Shown here in pieces: positions 44,586-55,389 of a DNA stretch of 64,000 nt. Numbering within the stretch: position 1 is the stretch's first letter; the number at the start of each line of letters is the position of its first letter. Origin of the DNA: Phytophthora hibernalis. Its lineage: Eukaryota; Oomycota; Peronosporomycetes; Peronosporales; Peronosporaceae. The translations under genes were made by a program, and so were the position numbers. The notes under the pieces are model-generated. The model was given only the letters and a program-made list of their open reading frames with translations. It was not told the origin of the DNA and ran no database searches. Where the stretch lies: the NCBI GenBank assembly GCA_012656075.1, contig JAAKBF010000009.1:1674001-1738000 (forward strand), given 5' to 3'.

Positions 44586-46070
44586 TCACGTCATTTCGTG
44601 AGTATGATTCCACTCGAGACCTTGGTCGCGCTCTAGACTCCTCTCTTCTAAGAAAGTAAGCCACTTTCCACGACCTCCTTTCTTGTCGTACCAGAACAGA
44701 AAATATCCCAAAGCAACCACCGTTGATATTGCGGTGATCCATCCGAGGATTTGGACCTTGACACTTGCAGCAGTGCACATGTACACTAAGAGAAGAAGAA
44801 TTCCCGGTGTGAAGATGAATAGCACCACGTGGAAGAGCACTGCTGCTAGTGGCCAAGACGCACTCGCGAACGCTAACGACTGGGCCGAATCAAGAATCAG
44901 TTTGCGCGTGATCGGAATCGGATAGAAGAGGAAGATGCCGATAACGTTGAACCAGAAGTGCACGAGAGCGATCGCAACAGAGTCTGCCTTGCCAGTTACC
45001 AGTGAGGCGAGCAGTGCTGTGCCAGTTGTACCCAAGTTGGCTCCGATCACCAACGGGTACACTTGCTCCAGTGTGACGACACCCAGACCTGCCATCGGCG
45101 TGAGTGTGGAGGTGACGACAGTCGATGAATGGACTGCAAACGTGATCAGAGTTCCGACGACGATGTTGACGTATCCGTTGTAGTTGAGCAGCTTCGAGAT
45201 GAGGCGCTTCGTGGGGCCCATGAAGACCTTTGCCAGCATCTTCACCAGTGTTAGGAGTGCACAGACGAGAATGCAAAAGCCGATGACGACAGTGATAGCA
45301 CCGATGCTACCGTCGCTCAAACTGGATCCCTTGAAGGTGCCTCCTTTTACGAACGATTGACCTTCAGCACACAGACTTTCACCCGTGGCGACTTTGTAGA
45401 TGGCCTTCTTGTCCACCACAAGCAGCGTCTGTGTGAGAGGGTTCACGATGGTGTCCACGGGACTATTAAACGCACCGCTGCTTGTCTTGGCGTTCGACAT
45501 GGCCACTGACATCTTCTCCAGTGGGTGGAAAATCACTTCAATAGGAAACATCACGAACACCGACCAAATGTTGTACATGTCGTGAACTGTGGCGGCTGCC
45601 ATGGCTCGTTGGAACCGAGTGCGATCTCCCACCTGACCGAATGCTACCATGATACAGGTCACACAAGTGCCGACGTTGGCCCCCATGATCACGTACACAC
45701 CCTGGCGGATGGTCATGCCGCCAGCACCCACGAGTGCCACCACAATTGAGGTCACCGTACCGGAACTGTGCAAAAGTGCAGTGGCTACCGTACCGATCAT
45801 GAGACCAGCCACAGGGTTGTTGGCGAAGTCGAATGCGCCCTTGGTGTCGCACCCCAAGGCGAGCGTGAAGCCGTCACCGATGAACTTGACAGCCACCATG
45901 AAGAAGTACAAAGCGGCGAGTGATGTGATTAAATAGAAGATGCCCAACTGTATCTTCTCGACTGGTGTTGTCTTGTGCTCGTAGTTTTCCTCATCGATAT
46001 CCCAAGCTTGATTATCGTTGCCGGTGGAATTCACCGAGTCTGCCAGCAGCTTCTCATTTTCAATGGCCAT
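44586..46070 (-). CDS. Sodium-dependent phosphate transporter, SLC34/NptA type, copy 1
   Basis: Na+/phosphate symporter of the plasma membrane. The first ATG is at 46070 (MAIENEKLL); 494 residues, no frame break. After a charged cytosolic N-terminus come two inverted Na/Pi-cotransporter repeats, marked by ATALLHSSGTVTSIVVALVG and by FAVHSSTVVTSTLTPMAG. These are the positions of the family's QSSS/T motifs, with His in place of Gln. GVYVIMGANVGTC and VYPLVIGANLGTTGTALLAS are further family blocks. About ten membrane segments are visible. The last 100 residues differ strongly from copy 2, but residues about 66-390 are identical to it. Length is shorter than vertebrate NaPi-II because the large extracellular loop is reduced. 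Confidence 0.9.
   Translation of the reverse strand: MAIENEKLLADSVNSTGNDNQAWDIDEENYEHKTTPVEKIQLGIFYLITSLAALYFFMVAVKFIGDGFTLALGCDTKGAFDFANNPVAGLMIGTVATALLHSSGTVTSIVVALVGAGGMTIRQGVYVIMGANVGTCVTCIMVAFGQVGDRTRFQRAMAAATVHDMYNIWSVFVMFPIEVIFHPLEKMSVAMSNAKTSSGAFNSPVDTIVNPLTQTLLVVDKKAIYKVATGESLCAEGQSFVKGGTFKGSSLSDGSIGAITVVIGFCILVCALLTLVKMLAKVFMGPTKRLISKLLNYNGYVNIVVGTLITFAVHSSTVVTSTLTPMAGLGVVTLEQVYPLVIGANLGTTGTALLASLVTGKADSVAIALVHFWFNVIGIFLFYPIPITRKLILDSAQSLAFASASWPLAAVLFHVVLFIFTPGILLLLVYMCTAASVKVQILGWITAISTVVALGYFLFWYDKKGGRGKWLTFLEERSLERDQGLEWNHTHEMT
44900..45873 (-). repeat. Near-identical 974-bp inverted repeat, arm 1
   Basis: Complement of 50367-51340, with one mismatch found by eye (45540 against 50700) and no gap. 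It lies wholly inside the transporter copy 1 coding region. Flanking coding sequence diverges abruptly at both edges. Confidence 0.9.
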
Positions 46071-46497
46071 TTTCACGGGGGCCCTCGCAGTTCTTGTGGT
46101 GTCGAATCTGAGAGTGACTTGAAGTGCAGATTAAGGTAAACCGGACTTGGCGATCAGTACGATCTCACCACTAGCGCAATCAAGATTCACTGGGCTTGAT
46201 AAATTCTACAGCGCCATCGCCTGTCACTTGATAAAACAAGTCTCCTCGAGATTCAGTGTCATGGAGCTAATTATAAAGGGAGGGGACATCGCAAATACCT
46301 TTTGTTCACAAAACTTCCAAAGGTTTTGTTTGGAAGTTCCATTCCGAGCAATACAAAATATCCGGATAGGCTGCAACAATCGAATACTACTCGATCACTT
46401 TTAAGGCCATGCAAATACCTGGAACCTCCATTGTTTGTTGGTACATGTATCGTGGGGAGAATCTATAAAATGGACAATGAAGAATAAGTGCTTACTA
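46071..46497. other. Intergenic between transporter copy 1 and the Ca2+-ATPase relic
   Basis: About 425 bp; promoter side of copy 1 and 3' side of the ATPase relic. One TACATGTA lies at 46442-46449. Nothing else was recognised. Confidence 0.45.
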
Positions 46498-49019
46498 TCA
46501 CTGCTTACTGCTAGGCCTCTTGGTTTCCAACCCTTTCTTGAAGGCCTTCACTACTCGGATATGAGCGCGGATCAACGCAAGCTGCGCAGCCAGAGCTTCT
46601 GGCCTCGTGCCGATGTCGCCTCGCGCACTTCTTTGGTATCGGCTTCGCGGCACATGGCCATCCAGTTTGGCGCGTTCTTCGTTGAAATCGAGCGCAGCAC
46701 CAAGCCCAATGGCAGGGAGATGAATCCCATGCCGATGCAGGTAAACCATTGACCGACATTGAGTGGCGTGCAGTTGAACCAGTCACCTGTAAACTGGACC
46801 ATAATCACCTGCATGACGACCTGTAGTATACACACGTAGAGGAAGACGCGGTTCTTTGTGATACCCGTGAAGATGTTGATCTCGTCGTGGATTTTGCGAC
46901 AGTTGAGCTCGTTGAAAGGCTGCGCCTACACAAACGTATTGAAGACGATCGTCATGTGTACTGTCGAGTCATCCTTATTCTCCTCTGCCAAGTCGTTCAC
47001 GCGGCCGGAAGAAATGCCAAACCACTTTTCTCCACTGAAAACGATTGCCAGAAGCAGGACAAGTTGGAAACTGGACTGCCCAAGTATGTGCTTTGTTGCC
47101 AATGCGAGATGCAAACGAATCCATGATCAAATTCACCCACAGCATCTGTACAGCTGAGAGAGGCGACTGCTCCAAGACCACAGCCCCGATAAACGCAAGT
47201 AGGACAGCAACCACGTTCACGGTTAGCTGGAACTGCAAAAATTTGGAGATCGAATCGTAGACGTTACGGCCCCACTTTATGGCATTCACACTCGAGTTGA
47301 AGTTGTCGTCCATGAGAATGATGTCGGATGCGTCCTTCGCGACAGCAGTGCCGCTGATACCCATGGCGAATCCGACGTTGGCTTTCTTCAGCGCCGGTGC
47401 ATCGTTCGTGCCGTCACCGGTCACAGCTACGACTTGATGGCCGTGTGGCATTAAATTACTCTGCATCAAGCCAGTCACCAGCGTGTACTTATCCTTCGGG
47501 GACGACCGCGCCAACACGCGAAGCATCGACCAGATTTGGTCGAACTGCGACTGAATGATGTTTCCTTGGCTATCAAGCACTTTTGAGCGGAACGTTTGTC
47601 CATCCATGACCAAGGATCCATCGCCTTGAGTAGTGATGCCACATTTTCCGGCAATCGAGCGCGCGGTAGTGATGCTGTCGCCAGTCACCATGCGTACAGT
47701 GATTCCTGCGCGCTTGCAGTACCCGGTACCTCGGGTCTCACGGGATCTTCGATGCCGACAATTGCAACGCACATCAAATCCTTCTCTACATCATCGCCCT
47801 CCCAATGATTCAACTGCTCTGCTGGTACGTCGAGATCGCGGTATGAGAGGCACAAAGTCCGGTAACCTTGCGACGCGTATTTATCGATCACAGCTGACCC
47901 AATTTCAGTCTTACGAGCATTACTCAGGGCTTCAACTGATCCATCCACTCGCTGCATCTGGTTGCACAGGCCCAGAACGATTTCCGTGGCCCCTTTGGTG
48001 TATACTCGGCATTTGGCTGCCCCGCGGCTAATCACAACGGACATACGCTTCTTCGCTACTAAACGTCAGCATGTGCACGTCTCATTGTTGGCACGAATAT
48101 CAGCATAATCGACACCACCGTCTAGGATATACTGAAGCAGGGCACACTCAGTATTGTTTCCTGTGTGTTCAGGCAGCCCATTCTCCACCTTTGGTGGCAA
48201 AATCTCGGCGGTTGAGTTGATTGCAATGCCGTTGCAGAGAGCTTCCTTCACCACCTCCTTCAGTGCTCCAATACCTTCAGTAGCTGATATGAACTCGACA
48301 TCTCCAATCCAGACTTTCATGACAGTCATCCGGTTGGTCGTCAGCGTGCTCTTGTCCGAGCAAATAGTTGTGGCACTTCCCATGGTCTCACAGGCGTCGA
48401 GGTGTCGGACCAGGTTGTTGTCTACTAGCATCTTCTTCACCAAATAGGCAAGAGCGATGGTCACGGCGAGCGGCAATCCTTCCGGAAATTGCGACGACGA
48501 GCACAGTGATAGCGATAATGAAGAAACCCAGGTAGTCGCTGATGTAGGAATTGTTCCATCTTTTGTCATCGACAGCGAAGGTGTCGATTGAGAAGCGAAT
48601 AGACATGATAACGAAAACAAGCAAAGCCACAATTGTGCCAAGTTTGCCGATCAAGATGGTGAGGTTGTAAAGCTTCCCCTCCAGTGGCGACTGTGGGTCC
48701 TCATCCCCGTCAAACTCATTGTTTTTGTCGTCCTCACCTTCTTCGGGAACCTTAGGGGTGTCCACTTCCACGTAGACGTCATTGGTAGTGTTGCTTTTGT
48801 ATCTTTAACGTCGGTTTTCTGGTCTCCAGTAGCTTGCCGAAAACATCTCGGTTGCGTAGATCGGCAGCATCTTTGGCATCGAGACCCTGTCGAAGGTCCA
48901 CTCGGAGTGCAGCCGCTACGCCGTCCAGCGCACTGACCCTCTCAAGTTGTTCTGCTATTTTCTCATGGGGAGTCTCGACGAGACGAATGAGGTCGCCTGT
49001 CACAAGCTTGAACGCCATT
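46498..49019 (-). pseudogene. Plasma-membrane-type Ca2+-ATPase (P2B), decayed
   Basis: Starts at 49019 (MAFKLVTGDLIRLVETPHEK). It jumps from residue about 75 directly to the loop before TM3 (TPKVPEEGEDDKNNEFDGDE), so TM1, TM2 and the whole actuator domain are missing. Further on are PEGLPLAVTIALAYLVKK, LDACETMGSATTICSDK, GNNTECALLQYILDGG, VRMVTGDSITTARSIAGKCG and VAVTGDGTNDAPALKKANVG, then the C-terminal membrane part and HIRVVKAFKKGLETKR. The phosphorylation motif DKTGTLT reads DKSTLT, a loss of one codon with alteration of the invariant residues. About 30 codons between FAS/LALAT and KHILGQ are also gone, with a frame change. Extra frame changes lie near 48475, 48080 and 48065. Missing domains and the broken DKTGT motif make this a pseudogene whatever the base-calling quality. 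Confidence 0.82.
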
Positions 49020-50145
49020 GAACTTCGGTCAGGAAATGCGATAGCGACCGAGGAGCTGAGCCGAGTTGCTGCCGAGATGTAATACTGGTTGGTGGTTGAG
49101 AGCCCGCAAATTCCAAAATGAGCAACAAAGACCGAGGCACAACTATTTCCTGGTCGGTAGTGATATGGGCGTAGTAGATACGAACCGGAAAATCCAACTT
49201 GAGTGGCGCGGACACGAACGATCGAATCTGACCAGCTGCGGGATTCAGCGGTAATGGCGAGATCCGTACGCTGAAAGAGCACATCACTGGATATAGGGAG
49301 CGATTAAATGATTAACCGAGTCCACTTTAGTAGAGAAACGCGCAAAAATATACGTTATCAGCTCAACACCGAGGACTAACCGCAGTCAGCTAAATTGGGT
49401 CATCCTTCGTGCTTCCGGAGGTTGGAACGCTACCGAGTTTCACTATTGTGAAGGTGGGCACTTAAACGATTCCATCAGATAAATCACGCTGCCAACTTGT
49501 TGCAGCGCGTCTGTTGCCGGCACCGCGAGCCAAAGGGCTCAGTTACATTCAGAGAAAGACCCCATATGGGTGGCTGAGTCATCGCGATTCATGCTACGTT
49601 GGTTTGGGCGTTTGCACAATTGAGAATCTTCAACGTTCACGTCTGCTTAATCGATGGCTGTTGTCGACAAAATCGTTGCTGTGCAGCGGGTCAATGAACT
49701 GCACTCTCGTCGAAGCAACACCAAGTTTGAATATGAATTTCCGGAGGCCAACGCGTAGTCCCGTGATAAGCAACAGAAATCGCACGTTGTCATCAACGAC
49801 CCCTGTCCTCCCCGTCTCACAACCCTGGGATGAATCTAAAGGTCGATGGCCAGTTAGACTTCCAAGCGAGATTCACGAAAGATTTCATCCACGGACTTGC
49901 CAGGTGTCATCTCCTAGCAAAATACGCCGATGAATCTCGATGGAACGGTTCCGAAATTGTGCTCAGCGGTGCCGCGATTGTACATCTCCGCCAGGCAAAC
50001 CACTTTCGTGCAACGACTTGTTATCTCTTATCGGTAGTACAGGCTGAGTTTGTAGACCAACCACAATTAGGTCATAATCACTCACCTCACTTTCAAATTT
50101 GACTTCGAACAGCAACATCAAGTGCCTCCCAATTCCAAACAGACC
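49020..50145. other. Intergenic, no gene recognised
   Basis: About 1.1 kb upstream of the ATPase relic and of transporter copy 2. Open frames up to 139 codons exist (for example 49514-49933, +) but have no conserved content or plausible domain. Probably regulatory or decayed sequence. Confidence 0.4.
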
Positions 50146-51660
50146 ATGGCCTACGACACCCCTGTCGAATACGGAAAGGTACAAACTCCAGTTGTTGAGG
50201 ACCGCCTCAGCTTGGTCAGTAAAGATCCCCACGACGTAGAAACTGCTGAAGAAGAGTCTTACCAGAAGAAGACACCAGCTGAGAGAATCGCATGGGGCAT
50301 TTTCTACACGATCGCGTCACTTGCCGCTTTGTACTTCTTCATGGTGGCTGTCAAGCTCATCGGTGATGGCTTCACGCTCGCCTTGGGGTGCGACACCAAG
50401 GGCGCATTCGACTTCGCCAACAACCCTGTGGCTGGTCTCATGATCGGTACGGTAGCCACTGCACTTTTGCACAGTTCCGGTACGGTGACCTCAATTGTGG
50501 TGGCACTCGTGGGTGCTGGCGGCATGACCATCCGCCAGGGTGTGTACGTGATCATGGGGGCCAACGTCGGCACTTGTGTGACCTGTATCATGGTAGCATT
50601 CGGTCAGGTGGGAGATCGCACTCGGTTCCAACGAGCCATGGCAGCCGCCACAGTTCACGACATGTACAACATTTGGTCGGTGTTCGTGATGTTTCCTATC
50701 GAAGTGATTTTCCACCCACTGGAGAAGATGTCAGTGGCCATGTCGAACGCCAAGACAAGCAGCGGTGCGTTTAATAGTCCCGTGGACACCATCGTGAACC
50801 CTCTCACACAGACGCTGCTTGTGGTGGACAAGAAGGCCATCTACAAAGTCGCCACGGGTGAAAGTCTGTGTGCTGAAGGTCAATCGTTCGTAAAAGGAGG
50901 CACCTTCAAGGGATCCAGTTTGAGCGACGGTAGCATCGGTGCTATCACTGTCGTCATCGGCTTTTGCATTCTCGTCTGTGCACTCCTAACACTGGTGAAG
51001 ATGCTGGCAAAGGTCTTCATGGGCCCCACGAAGCGCCTCATCTCGAAGCTGCTCAACTACAACGGATACGTCAACATCGTCGTCGGAACTCTGATCACGT
51101 TTGCAGTCCATTCATCGACTGTCGTCACCTCCACACTCACGCCGATGGCAGGTCTGGGTGTCGTCACACTGGAGCAAGTGTACCCGTTGGTGATCGGAGC
51201 CAACTTGGGTACAACTGGCACAGCACTGCTCGCCTCACTGGTAACTGGCAAGGCAGACTCTGTTGCGATCGCTCTCGTGCACTTCTGGTTCAACGTTATC
51301 GGCATCTTCCTCTTCTATCCGATTCCGATCACGCGCAAACCGATCCTTGGCTGGGCGCGTTCGTTGGCCTTCTTCAGTGCATCGTGGCCGGTGACTGCGG
51401 TACTCTTCCTTATCGTACTTTTCCTTGTCGCACCGGGCATTCTTCTTGGTCTCGTGTACATGTGTACAGCCGATAGTGTCGTGGCTCAAGTCTTCGGTTG
51501 GATCTTTACGGTCGCTGTCGTGGTTGTATTCTCGGGATTTCTCTTCTGGTATAAAAAGAAGGGAGGTCGCGAAATGTGGCATGCATTCTTGGAGAAGAAG
51601 CGTCTTGAACGCGAGGAACATGGAGACCGCCAGTCAAACCAGCTCCTCGATGCGGCATAA
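50146..51660 (+). CDS. Sodium-dependent phosphate transporter, SLC34/NptA type, copy 2
   Basis: Paralogue of copy 1 in opposite orientation, about 4 kb away. The first ATG is at 50146 (MAYDTPVEYGKVQ); 504 residues, no frame break. Both HSS motif repeats, the GANVGTC and GANLGTTGTALLAS blocks and the membrane segments are the same as in copy 1. The N-terminal 70 residues and the C-terminal 105 residues are its own. The C-terminus is more basic and longer (KKKGGREMWHAFLEKKRLER). Identity with copy 1 within 50367-51340 is essentially complete at the DNA level, including third codon positions, which implies recent gene conversion or recent exchange. Both genes look functional. Confidence 0.9.
   Translation: MAYDTPVEYGKVQTPVVEDRLSLVSKDPHDVETAEEESYQKKTPAERIAWGIFYTIASLAALYFFMVAVKLIGDGFTLALGCDTKGAFDFANNPVAGLMIGTVATALLHSSGTVTSIVVALVGAGGMTIRQGVYVIMGANVGTCVTCIMVAFGQVGDRTRFQRAMAAATVHDMYNIWSVFVMFPIEVIFHPLEKMSVAMSNAKTSSGAFNSPVDTIVNPLTQTLLVVDKKAIYKVATGESLCAEGQSFVKGGTFKGSSLSDGSIGAITVVIGFCILVCALLTLVKMLAKVFMGPTKRLISKLLNYNGYVNIVVGTLITFAVHSSTVVTSTLTPMAGLGVVTLEQVYPLVIGANLGTTGTALLASLVTGKADSVAIALVHFWFNVIGIFLFYPIPITRKPILGWARSLAFFSASWPVTAVLFLIVLFLVAPGILLGLVYMCTADSVVAQVFGWIFTVAVVVVFSGFLFWYKKKGGREMWHAFLEKKRLEREEHGDRQSNQLLDAA
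50367..51340 (+). repeat. Near-identical 974-bp inverted repeat, arm 2
   Basis: See arm 1 (44900-45873). The matched positions sum to 96240 throughout, so there is no indel. Edges: copy 2 has T at 50366 and C at 51341, where copy 1 differs. Confidence 0.9.
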
Positions 51661-51887
51661 ATCGACAGGGATGCTGGCTGGAAATTCAAACGGCTCGCAT
51701 GCACACGTGCTTTCTTTTCGCTTCATTTTGTAGCTACCTGGTGCACCAACTTTTCCTTCAAATACAGACAAAAAGACCTTCCATTTTTCGACTTTTGCTC
51801 GTCATGGCGACACCTATCACAGCAAATGGATTGACACAACCATGATTAGCGTGAGAATGATTCGTTTGTCTTGAAAGCAGCATCACT

Positions 51888-53132
51888 CTAATTAACATGA
51901 GCCTCGCGTGCTGTTGTAGATGCTGCTGGAGTGTGTTCCACCACAGCATTGGGATTGTAGCCACTCAGACTACCCGAGCGAAAGGCGCGGACATCTACAT
52001 TAGTGAATCCTGAATAGCAATTCCGCACGTTCATAGTCAGTTAGCAGAAAATCAATACTTGAAAGTATCGCTGTGGACGTACCGAGTCGCCGCAGTTCCG
52101 CGTCAATGGTCTCAAACTGAGGTACGGCCTTCTCCAATGCTTCATTGTCCAGTTCTGCAAGCAACAACAAATTTTAGCAGCAATATCAACATATGCAAAC
52201 ATCAAAGCCACTCACCAACAGCAGCTTGATTGCCCGCAAGGAAGCGCACGCGCATGCTTCTATGAGACTCAAGCTGGATCAAACTCCGTACAAAATCCTC
52301 CGCCACCTCCACTCGATGCAAGTGTTCCTATCATACAAAACAATCCATTTCTCAACACAAACTCGAATCCCTCGACAACCTAAATAAAATACCTGCGTCG
52401 CCTCCACTCCAAATTGCAATCTCGACCTCAGACACGGCGACGCCGCCGCGTTCCAATTGGGCAGTCCCAAATATTTGGCCACATCTCGCACCTCTTGCTT
52501 GGTCAATCCACTCAACGGACTCACCACCTCAAACTCGGACGCCGCCACCAACCCTGCAACAAACAATCACAAATAAGAAAAATAAAATACCCCCATAAAA
52601 ATAAAATACCGACCGACTCGGGTCGGATCCAATTGGTCGTCGGCGTTCGTGCCATTGTACAGTACAGGCTTCATCTTTTGCCCATCCCCTCTCCAAACTT
52701 GCTCTGCACTTCCTGCCACGCGAACGCCGTCACCTGGTTCAGCGTCTGGTACAAAGTCGTCTTGCAGAAGTAGCAGCTCTCGCCCTCATTGGCCACGTAG
52801 CCCTCCAGCTCGCGCTCCTGCGTGTCGCACTCCCACAACGGGACGCCGATGTGGGTCGCAACAGCCCGCGCCTGTTGCAGCTGCACAGTCGACAGCGCAG
52901 CCGACCGCCCGATACACGCGGCGCTTGTCTCGGGGAAGGCGCGGAACACGATTGCAGCCGCCAGTGACGAGTCCACGCCCCCGAGAAGGCCACCACGTTG
53001 TTCACCGGCCTCAGGTTGCTGTGGGGAGCGGCGGGCCCCGCGCGTCGCCACGATCCGCAGCAAGTGATCAACTTTGACACCAACTGCATTCAGCTCGTCG
53101 TGGTAAAATAAGAAAGTGACGAACGTCAGCAT
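51888..53132 (-). CDS. LarE/ExsB-like ATP-dependent PP-loop sulfur transferase
   Basis: PP-loop pyrophosphatase superfamily, closest in pattern to LarE, which in bacteria sacrifices a Cys sulfur to build the nickel-pincer cofactor. It starts at 53132 (MLTFVTFLFYHDEL). GGVDSSLAAAIVFRAFP is the PP-loop, GESCYFCKTTLYQTL carries the RCYFCK-type Cys pair, and NGTNADDQLDPTRVG, GLTKQEVRDVAKYLGLPNWN and AASPCLRSR are typical LarE blocks. Later short exons encode DFVRSLIQLESHRSMRVRFL and ELDNEALEKAVPQFETIDAE, ending in SGSLSGYNPNAV (like the LarE C-terminal GSLN). At least four short introns (for example about 52556-52612 and 52024-52091) and three single-base breaks near 52970-53045. Substrate in an oomycete is unknown, since lactate racemase is not expected. 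Confidence 0.78.
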
Positions 53133-53292
53133 GATGCAGATTTGATGAGTGGTTGAAGTCCTTAATCTAGTGTTTTAGAACTAAAGTCTGTTCTGTATAC
53201 TTTAACAAACGATACTTAATGAAATACGTCACTGTTGTAATATAGTGACATCTTTGAATCTATTTCAATATAACGTTATAATACCTACAGAA

Positions 53293-54855
53293 ATGTCGGC
53301 GTTCGGATACTTGCTGGACTGCAGTGTGGGGCTTCCCAGCCGCGACTTCCGCGACCGCTTCCATGTTCGCCAGTCGATGGATCTGCTCAAGCATTTGCCG
53401 TCCACCAGCAACTTCATTTTCCGCCAGGGATGCGCGTCTGGAGTTTGGCTTTGGACCCAGTGGAACAACGTTTTCTGTTGGTGGGGACGTCGCAGTCGCA
53501 GCTTCTGCTGTTTGATCTACAAACCCTAGACGACGCAGATAACATGCACCCAAACCCTATCTATAATACCGCTAACCCTATCGAACCTATATTTTCAGTT
53601 GGAGCTAGAGCTCAAGCTTCTGCTGTATATCCCCCACAAACCCTACAGTTTGGGATTTCGATGGTCGACTGGTACGTTGACTCTGGAATGTGCATTTCGA
53701 GTTCATTGGATGAACATGTGAAAGTGTGGGACGCTGAGACTTTTCGTGTGTGAGCACGTTGCCGTTGCGGAGTAAAGTGTTCGGAGCGAAATTTTCTCCG
53801 GTGAGTTCCACGCACTCGTTGATCGCAGCTGCCACTGCAAAAGGGGAGGTGAGACTCGTGGATATGGAGAGTGGTGCGACGGCGCACAGTCTTTTGGGTC
53901 ACAAAGACGAAGTTTGGACGCTTGATTGGTCTCCGTCAAGTGAATTTTTGCTGGCGTCGGGGTCGAGAGATGGAGAAATTCGCCTTTGGGATATTCGACG
54001 ATCCGGAGCAACGGCCTGCTTGTTGTGCTTGAATCATGAAGGCAAGGCCGATGTACCAGGCAGATCAAGTTTGTATACGAATGTGAAAGCAGAGAGACCA
54101 ATGTCACTGTCGGCAGCAGCAACTTCAAGGAAGAGACGACGGGTGGGTGGGGCATCGGAGGCGCAAGCGAGAGACCGAGATCGAGCTCGTAGAAGAGTGG
54201 ATAGTCATCGTGAGAGGATGCGTGCTACGGATCATAAACAGGAACGGAATGACCCTCATGCTGCAGCTTCGAGTTCGTTGGCTGTTGGACACAATGGAGG
54301 AGTGACGAGTTTGGCGTATACGCCGGACGGAAGATTCTTGTTGAGTAATGGTATGGATGAAAAGCTGCGCTTGTGGAATGCTACGACTGGTGAACATCAA
54401 TTTATGAATTATGAAGGGGTGCAGAGAACGCAGCCTCGTGCTGCGAGGAATGTACAGATGGCGGTGGTGCAGGAGGGAGGGGCTTGGGAGAGTACGTTGG
54501 TGTTTGTTCCTAACGGGTCGGAGGGAGCGCTGTCTTCGTATCGCGTTTTCGGAGATAGCGGAAAGCGTATGGAACGTGTCGCAGCACACTATCAGCAAGT
54601 TACTGCGTGCGTCTACCGGAAAACTACACGTGAGTTGTACTCTGCAGGTGAAGACGGGCTAATCATGAAGTGGAAACCCCTACCGTCGATTTATACCCAG
54701 CAATTCCTGACGATGACCCTGGTTTAGAAAGTGAAGAACCCAAGGCAATTGCCGGTGCTGCTGCTGGCGATGAAGATGCCTGGAGTGACGATGATGATGA
54801 GGAAACAGGAAGGGGTTATCAATTTATCCCGCCGATTTTGCGCGATGACGTGTGA
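53293..54855 (+). CDS. ERCC8: CSA/ERCC8-like WD40 protein (transcription-coupled repair, CRL4 substrate receptor)
   Basis: Cockayne syndrome A-type DCAF that targets stalled RNA polymerase II complexes for ubiquitination during transcription-coupled repair. The ATG at 53293 is followed by LDCSVGLPSRDFRDRF. WD repeats: VWSLALDPVEQRFLLVGTS, WYVDSGMCISSSLDEHVKVW, GATAHSLLGHKDEVWTLDWS with ASGSRDGEIRLWDIRRSGA (a WDxR motif of DCAFs), GHNGGVTSLAYTPDGRFLLS and ELYSAGEDGLIMKWKP. A basic, low-complexity insert (about residues 250-300) separates two repeats; the order otherwise follows CSA. The acidic C-terminus YPAIPDDDPG resembles the CSA end (PDDDE). Frame changes near 53425, 53752 and 54685 each fit one lost base. 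Confidence 0.85.
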
Positions 54856-55389
54856 AATCTTTGCACCGGTACCGTTTCGAATGGGCTCACAGAATCAACC
54901 CCATCACCAACACACGTCTAACGATCCATTTCACCAGAATGGCTCTATCTGCATGTGACCTATCAATTGGACTCTCGAGCTTCGTTCCAGCTATCCGATA
55001 CCCTTGAGGAGAATCCCAGCAAAAATCGTATCTAGCTATCCGAGCGAGGGTAGTATGATTTTACCACCAGGTGGTCCCTTCTTGGCGTATTAATCCCGCG
55101 AGCTTTGCAGGGGTTAAACACCCAGGACGACGAACCCTTACAGAATTGATGGTAGATGTCGCTATTTCCGGTAACAAATACTTGTGCAGGTTCTTGACGT
55201 GTGAATAAAGTTTGCAGTCGGCGGCAGGCCAGCAGAACTCATGGAAGTTCACTGTCAATAGTGCAGACAAAATAGGTCAGTGCGGGCTGACAAAATAGAC
55301 CTGTATTCTTAGAGGTGACAATATCGGCTATCATTATCGCCTTGCGGACGTGACCGAGGGGCTACCTTTGCTTTCTTGTGGTATTTATC
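54856..55389. other. Intergenic, no gene recognised
   Basis: About 530 bp between the CSA-like gene and the coiled-coil gene. Short frames only; no conserved motif was seen. Confidence 0.45.

Noticed and set aside
49514..49933. 139-codon ORF on + between the ATPase relic and transporter copy 2
   Set aside because: No start context, domain, or conserved pattern; composition looks like translated noncoding DNA.
50388..51476. Long alternative-frame ORFs duplicated in both transporter genes
   Set aside because: They are identical only because the underlying coding DNA is identical; they have no transporter or other signature.
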